Below, in pieces: positions 20,066-29,351 of a DNA stretch of 48,920 bases (positions are counted from its first letter, which is position 1; each line of letters starts with the position of its first letter). This DNA is from Fragilaria crotonensis. Lineage: Eukaryota > Bacillariophyta > Fragilariophyceae > Fragilariales > Fragilariaceae. Location of the stretch: positions 1 through 48,920 of the forward strand of contig JAKSYS010000487.1 in NCBI GenBank assembly GCA_022925895.1, given 5' to 3'. The translations under genes were made by a program, and so were the position numbers. A model generated the notes under the pieces. That model was not told where the DNA came from. It saw only the letters and a list, made by a program, of their open reading frames with translations, and did not search any database.

Positions 20066-20820
20066 CGGCGGCTTCGGTGTCGTTTTCATCGCACTGCTTC
20101 AGTACCAGTACTAGTACTTGTACTTGGTACTCTAGTATTACCTCGGAAATGCGACCGAGGTAGTACTTCTCTTTAGGATTCCACCGATCTTGCGGATTTA
20201 TTAGAACTGGTACTATGTTGCATAATAGGGGTACTTGATGACGTTTTTCGTGCGTTTGCGTGGGGCATATGAACTGCAAACAATGGTACCAGCATTTTGG
20301 GCTCTGCAACATCTGTTGCACCTACGGTATCTTTACGTGCTTCGTATATGGAACGAATGCAACTTTTTTCCCGAGGTACTCTTCTACGTTTTGCAATACT
20401 AGTTCTACTTGTAATGCAGTACCAGGTACCCTGACACTCTTGAGTACAAGTACTCCGGACTCCACACTCCACAGTGACACAAATAAGAACCACCTCTCAA
20501 CAGAGATGGTGATGAACCATCGACACTGCCATTGGCGGCTTCGCCGCCGGAGTCGCCTTTGGCGGGCTCCTCGTTGCCACACAGATTCCGGATAATGTTG
20601 CGCCCGCCGCTCTCCCTCCCTGATGGATCTGGGAATGCTCTTTGCAGGAGCCTCCTCGTTTGCTGGCGTCAAGTCCCCACGGCCGAAGTGGCCTCCTTGC
20701 TCAAAAGCACCTTGGGACAGGCCACCCGCGCCATTCAGACGGCCGCGATCAACGCCGCAGCCGTGGCTGTGGCAGCCCTTGTTGAACGAATTCAAGCCAT
20801 CCCATGACAAATGACGGGAT
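20066..20820. other. Intergenic, with a possible gene remnant
   Basis: The first part is GTAC-rich, with one exact GTACCAGGTAC at 20419-20429. From 20520 to 20807 the plus strand becomes GC-rich and codon-like. One frame reads EVASLLKSTLGQATRAIQTA followed by an Ala-rich helix. Adjacent frames each hold only part of the signal, so this may be a broken gene fragment. I cannot assign a function. Confidence 0.35.
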
Positions 20821-21186
20821 ATGCCAAGACGGCGAAGGTCGACGAGTACGACAAATCACGGGAGGCGAAGGTCGACGAGTACATACAACACGCACAATCG
20901 ATTCCAGATCGAGACACCCAAGGTTTTACAAGAAAAGGTGGGAGAGGAGATGACTGAGGAAATCGTGAAGATCCCGGGCAAGGCGGTGTCTCCTGCCGAA
21001 CAGCTGTTTTCATGCAAAATGGCCAATCGATTCCAGATCGAGACACCCAAGGTTTTACAAGAAAAGGTGGGAGAGGAGATGACTGAGGAAATCGTGAAGA
21101 TCCCGGGCAAGGCGGTGTCTCCTGCCGAACAGCTGTTTTCATGCAAAATGGCCGATGCCTCCGTTTGCGGTTGTGACGCCTACTAA
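20821..21186 (+). CDS. Hypothetical protein with a 43-residue tandem duplication
   Basis: The ORF is 121 residues. Residues about 26-68 (NRFQIETPKVLQEK to LFSCKMA) are repeated exactly once, ending DASVCGCDAY. The N-terminus is Arg/Ser/Thr-rich and has its own short repeat of RRRSTST. I recognise no domain. The duplicated DNA is 129 bp, so the duplication keeps frame. Because the 5' part overlaps other plausible frames, this may be a remnant of a larger gene whose upstream part lies at 20520-20810. It may not be expressed. Confidence 0.3.
   Translation: MPRRRRSTSTTNHGRRRSTSTYNTHNRFQIETPKVLQEKVGEEMTEEIVKIPGKAVSPAEQLFSCKMANRFQIETPKVLQEKVGEEMTEEIVKIPGKAVSPAEQLFSCKMADASVCGCDAY
20895..21152. repeat. 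129-bp tandem duplication
   Basis: Two adjacent copies, 20895-21023 and 21024-21152, appear identical apart from the last base or so. The unit begins caatcgattccagatcgag. Lack of divergence points to a recent event. Confidence 0.93.
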
Positions 21187-21996
21187 GCGCGGCCCCTCCT
21201 TTTTGTCCAGCAGCATGTTCTTCACGAACCCCTTCTCCACAATCTGCATGACAAAAAACTCTTTGCACAACACTAAGTTGTCTTGGCAGAATGGGACTCT
21301 CAATTGCAATCTCATGAGTTAGTTCTTCTGTTGTTCATTGTCTTAGTGCTTTTTCACTATTCACACTTCACACTGTTTTTAGTATACTTGACGTACAGTA
21401 CTCTATTTTATCACGGCGACAGCACGGTGTTTTTGCTACTTGGTACATATACCAAGGCCTACGTGGTTGCTTTATTTGTTTCATGATTTTGAGGTACATC
21501 CGTAGTACCAGGTACGCCAAGTCTGAAGACAGATTCTATGACATACGACTTGCATTCACGATTGCGTTCCCGAATCGGACAAAACGACAGTAACGGGTAA
21601 AGCACCAGTACTACGGTCAAATGTCGCGGAGACAAATGAACAGTTTTGCTCCAATAACTCCGGGAATAATTCACGAGTAGCATGGCATCCGTGTATTAAA
21701 TGGTACTAGCTATGCATAAATGTCCTATTCTTTTATACGCTTAGTAGACATCTTTACCAGGCTTAGTATGACAATTTGCATCCGACTCGGGAATTGCATT
21801 GGACGTCGTATATTCGCAAGTCATTTGGCACGGACGTAGACGCTATACCATTCTGCACACAGTCACTAATGCCAAGCCATTTCTGAATCTGAAACCGGAG
21901 GGATTGAGGAAGTGAATTATTAACATCCCTCACTTTGAGTCTCACAATAATCATTCGGGCCTTTTCGAACATTTATCTCACATTCAACGACCACTC
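21187..21996. other. Intergenic upstream of cyclin copy 2
   Basis: No gene is seen. One exact GTACCAGGTAC lies at 21505-21515. The last 200 bp before the ATG at 21997 lack GTAC words and probably hold the promoter and 5' UTR. Confidence 0.5.
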
Positions 21997-22916
21997 ATGT
22001 TCTCCACAATGCCACACATCGTCACAGCCGAAGACGCTGCTGCCTCTATCGAAGCTATGCGTATGCAAGAAGAGTCTGGATACAAAACAGACGACTACAT
22101 GTTCCAGGCTCAACCTGAGTTTCACAAGCTCAAGGTCCTCAGCAACAACCTGTTGATACTGAATGCCGCTCGAAGATGTCAGAATGGTGTTTCCAAGTTG
22201 TTGACTTCTGCAAATTCAACAGAGAGACAGTTGCAATTGCCATGAGCTACCTTGATCGATTCCTCATGACAACATCTGGAAATGATGCGATGACAGACCG
22301 AAAGGTCTTCCAGCTCGCAGCCATGACCAGCCTCTACACTGCCATCAAGATCCACGAGCCCGAAGCAATGGAGCCGAAGGTCATCGCTAGCCTCAGCCGT
22401 GGTGCATACACCGAAGATGAAGTCACTGCAATGGAACTTCGCATTATCTCAGCGATCAAGTGGCGCATGAACCCTCCAACTGCCATGGCCTTCGTTCATC
22501 ATTTCCTGTCCCTGCTGCCCAAAGGTGCCATGAAAGACAGTGAGAAAGCAAAAACGATTGAGCTAGCCAAATTTCAGACTGAGTTGGCTGTCAACGCCTA
22601 CGAATTCGTCGGTGTTAGCGCCTCCACAGTCGCGTTCGCGTCCTTGTCCAACGCCCTCAATTGCTGTAATCTGGACTGCGACGTTGAATGTGAGCTATTG
22701 AACAACATTGCAGAAGTCGCCAGTATTAACAGCCACAACGATGAAATGCGCAGCGTCCAAGATAAGCTTTATAACGCCGTTCAAGGCGCGTCATCATGTT
22801 CTGCCAATAGCGTCCTACGTCCTTCGCCGACCATCACAAAAAACATGGCATGCGATATGGGCAACAGCAGTTCCTCGATCCACACATCTCCAAGAAGTGT
22901 ATCAGCACATAATTAA
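21997..22916 (+). pseudogene. Diatom-specific cyclin (dsCYC), copy 2, with one frame break
   Basis: The frame from ATG 21997 gives MFSTMPHIVTAEDAAASIEA and continues to about residue 45. The cyclin box is in the minus-1 frame. That frame is open from 22119 and reads PVDTECRSKM, then SEWCFQVVDFCKFNRETVAI, matching copies 1 and 3. The switch must lie between 22119 and 22175, where no normal-sized intron fits. It is either a small indel or a sequence error. The rest is intact: LDRFLMTTSGND, QLAAMTSLYTAIKIHEPEAM, IKWRMNPPTAMAFVHHFL, and a C-terminal TSPRSVSAHN. Because only one shift separates it from a full cyclin of about 300 residues, I would not conclude that the gene is dead. Confidence 0.82.
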
Positions 22917-23281
22917 GTCAGTTTATTTTAAAACAAAGCTACCTCTGTCTATTACCTGGCCCTTAAACACCAACATTTGGCGACAAAGTCGCACTTCAAC
23001 TGCCTATCCGTAGAAATCGTGGACGAGGTGCTCAGCCATGCACTCAGTGCGGGGACGATCGACTCATGCTGTGTTATCAGCTAGACCTCGTCAATTCATA
23101 TCACAAAAACCACATCAGTTCTGTTAGAATCCTGTGAATAGCAAATCATTGCACGACTTCGAGACTCACTGGCGCCTACGCAGGAGGCTATTACAAGGGC
23201 TTGGATGAATACTATAATTAGGCATAGTTGAACGCAAACAAAAATGATGGTTTCTTGGTCTGGTAATACCAACGCTGCCAT
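22917..23281. other. Intergenic between convergent genes
   Basis: This is the shared 3' region of cyclin copy 2 (plus) and the Cys-rich membrane protein (minus). No further feature is seen. Confidence 0.5.
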
Positions 23282-24394
23282 CTACGACAAATCAACTTCA
23301 ACAACAAGTGGCGTGGATCTCGACGAAGAATCACTTCTCTTCTTGGCATGAATGTAGGCCGTGACAAGGCCCAGGGTAGCGACACCTCCAACGACGAACA
23401 TGAAGGCAGCCCACGTCATGGTGTTGACGCTCGCAAACTGGTAAGCCACCTGCGATTGACTCTTGACCTGAGCAATGTAAGAGCACGCACTCGTATCAGG
23501 GTAGGTAAGAGTGGTCATGTTCGCCTCGCATTTCGCCGAACTCGCGTAAGCTTCTTCGCAAAGTTTTGAAGCTGTACCGTCCTCTCCGTTTTTGTTGTTA
23601 TCATTATTGTCACTTTGTTGGTCGGTGCAAGCAATCCAGCCTTTTTCAACCATTCCTGTAGCTCCAGACGTATACTGATATGGCATGTCACTTCCTGAGA
23701 CATAGTTGTAATATGCAGCGGCACCAGGCAAAGCAGCAGTGCAGTATTGGTCCGTGAAAAGATTCAAGAAGACACCATCGCCCCCTGGTCCACAGTAAGG
23801 ACCAATGTAGTACTTGTTCTCGTTTTGTTCAAGAAACCGTCGATTGTTCTTGACCTCAAACTTCTGACATTCGCCGAGCTGTTCCTCCTTTCCCTGTTCT
23901 TGAGCACATTGACTCCAAGTCAGGTCCGAGTAGGTTTCGTAGCAGTGATAAGTGCAGTCGTCGTTGTTGCCCTCACAACCACAACTTTCTCGCATGCTCT
24001 CACACCTCTGTCGAATGTCGCTGAGATGGTACTCCATGTAAGCGTCAACGAAAATAGTCATAGGAGTCAAATATTCACCAATTTTCTTGCTGAAACACTT
24101 TCCAGAATGAACATACTTTGAGGGGCAGAGGCGGAAACGGACCACAGGGACCACTGAGTACGCATTATTGTACCACGAGGTCGTATTGTGGCATCCGTCG
24201 AAATAGATTGAGTGATCGGCAACGAAGCTTGTGTCAACCGCATCCTCAAGACGGCGACCGGAGGGATCGACAGGCAATGACGACAGAAGCAGATTCCGAG
24301 CAGCCTTTGAAGAAGCATCAAACGCTGCAAAATTCATCCCGGAGGAGGCCGCACCCACAACCAATGAGGCGAAGAGACCAAACACACGCTTCAT
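23282..24394 (-). CDS. Secreted or membrane Cys-rich protein with RXL-like motif
   Basis: I chose Met 24394 because it begins a signal peptide (MKRVFGLFASLVVGAASSG); an in-frame Met at 24457 would put 21 residues before it. The protein has 370 residues. After the signal peptide comes SSLPVDPSGRRLEDAVD, an RXL-type processing motif. Next is a lumenal part with about 15 Cys, including CESMRESCGCEG and CTYHCYE, and N-glycosylation sites (NTTS, NMT). A single transmembrane helix (WAAFMFVVGGVATLGLVTAY, about residue 330) is followed by a basic cytosolic tail of about 22 residues. Silaffins, cingulins and silicanins of diatoms also carry RXL sites, and silicanins also have one C-terminal helix. A link to silica vesicles is therefore possible but only inferred. 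I cannot name the family. Confidence 0.72.
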   Translation of the reverse strand: MKRVFGLFASLVVGAASSGMNFAAFDASSKAARNLLLSSLPVDPSGRRLEDAVDTSFVADHSIYFDGCHNTTSWYNNAYSVVPVVRFRLCPSKYVHSGKCFSKKIGEYLTPMTIFVDAYMEYHLSDIRQRCESMRESCGCEGNNDDCTYHCYETYSDLTWSQCAQEQGKEEQLGECQKFEVKNNRRFLEQNENKYYIGPYCGPGGDGVFLNLFTDQYCTAALPGAAAYYNYVSGSDMPYQYTSGATGMVEKGWIACTDQQSDNNDNNKNGEDGTASKLCEEAYASSAKCEANMTTLTYPDTSACSYIAQVKSQSQVAYQFASVNTMTWAAFMFVVGGVATLGLVTAYIHAKKRSDSSSRSTPLVVEVDLS

Positions 24395-27300
24395 TGCGGC
24401 TGTGAAATAGGAAGCTATTGAAACTCTAATAACTAAAAAGTGATGTTCACACTTCAACTGAAGAATTGGTATCTATGATACACTATAGAGTGTATAGGAG
24501 ATGGAGATGGAGATGGGGTACCCATGTTTACTTAAGTCGTCCACAATTGGCGAGGGTTTCTAACAAATTGTGCCGTGATGTTTCGATACTCGATGTTCCG
24601 CGTATCTTGAATACGCTTCTTCGTATATATTTTCTGTATCGCCGAAGGATTATACAATTTTCGAGAATGAAGGAAATATTGTTTTGAGGCGATAATCGTC
24701 GTCTACTCCGTGTACGACAACAGGGATCGTAGACACTCGCGAGGGGAAATACTTAAGGGGAAATTGAACCTAGCAGCTGGAGCTCCTACTGCCATGCTTA
24801 TATAGGCATGTATGTATGTACAGTGCACAGTTTCTGCAGAGTGTAGATGCACAATCCGGCTTGTGTGCTCGCTCCACTCGCTCTACAGTACCGTACTGGT
24901 ATTAGCAACGTCTACTTGTACTGGAAATCTGTTGACGAACCTCTGGCGCCTGGTAATGTGGTTCACGTAAAGGCAATGTAGGAAGGCCGGAGGTTTGGGA
25001 TATACGGTGGTCGTGCATAAAATCTTCTTAAAACTCATGTTACAACTCTGTATGTGGATACTACAATCGCTGTAGGAATACCCTCCATGCTTTCACCGCG
25101 TGAAGTAATTATACAGTGCACAACAACAGTACAGTAGTAGTATGAAACCTAGTTTGAGAACAGGAGGTTTGGATTAATCGTGCTTTTTTTTAAATCTCGT
25201 TTCAATCTGTTGATGATGTTGCTCACACTAGTTTGCCCACCATACACTGCATAGATTCTATCTATGCCTGAATCAGCTGTGTGACCTTCTCTGACAAGGC
25301 CATATATCCTCAAGTACCACACAATTTTCCTGCGGTGAAATTTGTGCTTGGAGCGAACGCGCAGTATGGAAAAAAGGCTTTGCACCTTTTCTCCCACCAA
25401 TACCAAATTCATACTCCTGCCAGAGGCCATGAAGACTCATGGGTGTTGGCTTGAGGGTCGCAACCTTAATTGCACGGACGCCCCCTGCATGCTGGGCAGC
25501 CAGCCACTCCCCCTTGATTTTGTTGATTTGTCGCCACCGTTGCCAGAACTGTCAAATTTCTCGTTAATCGCATAGCAAATCGTCAAACATTTCCATTCAC
25601 AATCCCGAAATTTTGTTCCATATCTAATTTTAATCCAGAATAACACTCTTCATTTCTGTACTTTCCTGTCTCAATGCCAATAGACATGATTGCATTCCCA
25701 TTAATCGATTTCAAAAGTTCACATGCAATCCCTGCATTCCAGGCAGAGCTCTACTACCTTCCCCACTACCTTCTTCACCCTGCTCCAACTCCCCAATTGT
25801 GTTGATAGTAAATACTGCACCACAACAATCTCCTGACGCCACCACTGCATGTTTTTGTTGCTGTCCTTTCTCTTTCCAAAGCCCCCTGATGTCTTTTTCA
25901 TCTTTGTGGATGCCGCAGAATGAACATATGTGCATACAAACTTACAAATACTGTGCAAGCCCAGAAACAATTTCTGTGCATTCTCTTCTTCCTCATGAAA
26001 TTTGCATCTTTTGAACATCTTTGTCATAAAGGAGGATTGAATCAGTGACTTCACCTCTTGACCTCCCTCTGGAATTTGAAAGTCATTGATAAACAAAACC
26101 CACATCAATTCAAGTCATCATGTACATCTTGTTCCTTGACTTTGAACATTGATTTTCAAATATTGCTCAATGCCTTGCCTTCCAAAAACAATGCAGCTGT
26201 ACACTATTGACCATCAGAGATATCAGGAGTGTTCCTCAGTGTTCCTTGGAAGCACCCCTCACTTCTTCCTCCTCTCACAATTGTCAAATTTTTTTCATAT
26301 TTTAGCTAGTACCACTAATGCATACCTTGTACTTACTGCAATATTTTTTGTACTGATGATGATGATTGACCATGATGCATTTTTACCTGTTGTCATCATT
26401 ATGTCACAGACACCATACCATACTGTACATGTACAATATCAGTAGACAGTACAATGGCACTCACTGCAATGACACCACCACCGCACAATGCAGCAATCAG
26501 TACAGCAGTACTTCTTGCACATCACATGTCAGCCATACTGTTAATGTGCATAGCAAGAGGCTATTGGACAGTGCCCACTATGCTTAAAACCCAAACCAAT
26601 TGCGATGCTAGTCAGTCTCTCGCACATTTATGTAGAGATATGCTGACAGATAGTACACGTATCATTCACTACATCGGTAGACTGCATGGTAGAGCTATAC
26701 TATATGTAGACACTGTGGAAGGCAGTAGTCAGTGTCGTACTGAACCGGTAGACATTCACCTACTGGGGGGCGTGCCCCGTAACGGTCAAGTCGGGGTTTC
26801 TTACTGGTACGAGTACAAGTACAGTACCACGAACCCCATGTGCTCGACCCACGCATCGACAGGGTTCGTTAACCTGAACTCTAACAACCGTTGAGGAGCT
26901 CAGTCAGACATTTCAACTTTCAACGCCTATGCTGATGCATCAACACATCAATTCAATCGTGTCAATACTTCACGGAGTCACGAGCGGGATGACAAGAGAC
27001 AGGAGACAGGAGACAGGAGAGTACGGTACTTTCACTATGTCAACACTTCTATCAACAATGACACAATGACACATAAACTCCGAGGTACCAGGTACTACTA
27101 GTAGAACCTGGTACTCGAGGTGGTAATGGTGGGGCGTGGGGTCGTCACATAGGGTATAAAATTCGATTTATACATTGTACAAAACGTATAAAAATGCACC
27201 AAATTTTGCACATTGTCGAGAGTCGAGAGTGTCGTTTCCTTCTACTCGGAGTACACTTTTTCCTACGAACGTGTACATACCTGTTTGTGATCCATATTAA

Positions 27301-27547
27301 GGAGAACTCGGCACGTTCCATACTATGGCGCTCAGGTTCACAGTATACACGACTGACATGGCATACTTCGACGGTCCTGGAATGTATGACGTCAACTTGT
27401 GCAACGGTGTGACGTCAACTACCGGCAAGGCACAAGTGAACGGGAAGTGGCCAACGGAACACACGATTCGTTCCCGCAGTTTCCCCGAGCCGTCCCGATT
27501 TCGAAACTCCACATCCTCTCACAACTCCGTCCTCACCATTCCGAGCA
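24395..27547. other. Long intergenic stretch between membrane protein and cyclin copy 3
   Basis: Small ORFs on both strands (for example 25719-26108 minus and 26454-26894 plus) lack recognisable domains or conserved blocks, so I do not call them. The part from about 25140 to 26400 is AT-richer and may be old transposon DNA. GTAC words dominate from 26400 on. One GTACCAGGTAC at 27085-27095 is paired with an imperfect inverted copy just downstream, and a short ggagaca repeat sits near 27000. The last 250 bp are the likely promoter of the cyclin. Confidence 0.45.
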
Positions 27548-27580
27548 GTGTTTGAAACTCAAATCACTCCTCAAGCCACA

Positions 27581-28495
27581 ATGTTTGCCAAGATTTGCAG
27601 CACCGAAGATGCCGCCTGTTTTATTGAGACAATGAGACACCAGGAAGTGACTGGCTATCAGACGCGTAACTATTTGCGTACCATGGAAGGTAACGATCAT
27701 GCCGACCCTTGCGTTGTTGGCTACGCCCCCCTCAACTGTGAGGATCAAGTCAACTCTGATTGCCGATCGCGCATGGTGGATTGGTGCTTTCAGGTTGTCA
27801 ACTTTTGCAAGTATGAAAGGGAGACGGTTGAAATTGCTATGAGCTCGCTCGACAGATTCCTCGGAACAGCTCAAGGTAATGACGCGTTGAATGATCGCAA
27901 AACCTTTCAGCTTGCTGCCATGACATGCCTTTACACTGCCATCAAGGTCCACGAGCCGGAGGCTATTGATCCGCAAATGATGTCGGGCTTGAGTCGAGGA
28001 GTCTACTCACCCAAGCAATTCGAGGCGATGGAGCTGAAGATCATGTCGGCCCTTCAATGGCGAGTGAACGCGCCAACTAGCATGTCATTCGTGAGGTTTT
28101 TCATGGCCTTGCTCCCGGATGCTGCAATTATGGGTGATGAGCTCGATGCTATCTCAGAGTTTGCGAAGTTCCAAACTGAAGTAGCCGTCGGGGAGAATTC
28201 GCTGGTGGGAGTCAGCGCTTCAACCATTGCGTTAGCAGCGATTGCCAATGCTCTCAATGCGCTGGACGACCAGGAGCTGAAATGCACTTGCATCGAGAGC
28301 ATTTCCGAGACGGCTAAAGTCGATATTCATTCCCATACTTTTGTTAAGACCCGAGGGCGACTCTGGAGTGCCATGGAGAAGGAGCCTCATGTCCAACGGC
28401 GTCACATGATGCCACAGTCTCCTTCCGTGGAGAAGATGGCGGAGAGATCGTCTGTAATTGACGCATCTCCTCGAGCAGTCGTTTCGACCAGATAG
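27581..28495 (+). CDS. Diatom-specific cyclin (dsCYC), copy 3
   Basis: The gene has one exon and no break. The frame opens at Met 27548, but alignment with copies 1 and 2 favours Met 27581 (MFAKICSTEDAACFIETMRH), giving 304 residues. The cyclin box reads SDCRSRMVDWCFQVVNFCKY, then ERETVEIAMSSLDRFL. It is followed by LAAMTCLYTAIKVHEPEAID and LQWRVNAPTSMSFVRFFMAL. The C-terminus ends DASPRAVVSTR, the same SPR[SA]V tail as its neighbours. It should bind a CDK in the nucleus or cytoplasm and act in cell-cycle control. Target and timing cannot be read from sequence. Confidence 0.88.
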   Translation: MFAKICSTEDAACFIETMRHQEVTGYQTRNYLRTMEGNDHADPCVVGYAPLNCEDQVNSDCRSRMVDWCFQVVNFCKYERETVEIAMSSLDRFLGTAQGNDALNDRKTFQLAAMTCLYTAIKVHEPEAIDPQMMSGLSRGVYSPKQFEAMELKIMSALQWRVNAPTSMSFVRFFMALLPDAAIMGDELDAISEFAKFQTEVAVGENSLVGVSASTIALAAIANALNALDDQELKCTCIESISETAKVDIHSHTFVKTRGRLWSAMEKEPHVQRRHMMPQSPSVEKMAERSSVIDASPRAVVSTR

Positions 28496-29299
28496 CAGTG
28501 TCATCAGCCTATGTTTTGCTAACATTAGAAATTAGATGCTAACTTCCTACAATGTCTCATCACGGTAGTTAGCACTTCGAACGCGTTAGACGACAAAGGA
28601 GGTCCAACCATCGCTCATCGTTCATTTCGTGGCTTGCACCGCCAGTCCTGGATACTACTACTACGATGCTACACAGGGGAGTGGTACGAGTACGGTACCT
28701 GTTACTAGTAATGGCAGTTGCACCTGACTCCCATTTTGATCACGGAACGACTCGTGGATGCCGAATTTGGGAAGGTGCGGGGGACTCATGACCCACGTCT
28801 CACTCGCCAGCGCCTCCCTTTCTTCTCCTTTTCATACGAAAGAACGGTAGAGTTGTCTACTGAAGTACTAGGTACTACGTGTACTACTACTCCAGCCGAG
28901 CCCAAAGACAAGCCTACTACCGGTACTGTAGCCCTGGAGTACTCCAGTACATAATACCAATACTTCAGTACTCCAGTACACCTGATACAGTCTGCTCGTC
29001 TTGTTCGTACGTATTTTATGTTTACTAGCTAGTAGTGGGTTCCTCACAACTGATCGGAGTATGTACGATACATGCTATTGTTTTACAGTATTCATAGCAT
29101 TTGCGAAGCAACCTGTTTACAGTTTACAGCAAATTCAATGAGTATTCCGTCCAGTAACTTTGAATCCGTATAGTATTTTACTTCAGTAACGTAGGACACT
29201 GTCGTTCCAACATAAATTACCGTCGATTTATGTACTGTAGACCTGTAGTACATGTGATCCACGTAACAGTACAACAGTACCTCAGAGTGGTCATACTCC

Positions 29300-29302
<3 letters not shown>
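28496..29302. other. GTAC-rich intergenic DNA
   Basis: No gene is seen. AGTACT and GTACTCC words repeat from about 28680 to 29000. The stretch ends at the (AC)n microsatellite that precedes the retrotransposon. Confidence 0.5.

Positions 29303-29350
<48 letters not shown>
29303..29350. repeat. (AC)24 microsatellite
   Basis: The run is 48 nt of uninterrupted AC dinucleotides, directly upstream of the non-LTR element. A second (AC)n in the same orientation lies at its 3' end. Confidence 0.98.

Positions 29351-29351
<1 letters not shown>

Noticed and set aside
25149-26108. Minus-strand ORFs of 93 and 129 residues as a transposase
   Set aside because: Fragments such as GGFGKRKD hint at transposase motifs, but no catalytic residues or flanking repeats support it.
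26454-26894. 146-residue plus-strand ORF
   Set aside because: It lies in GTAC-rich repetitive DNA, has no domain and no even codon pattern.
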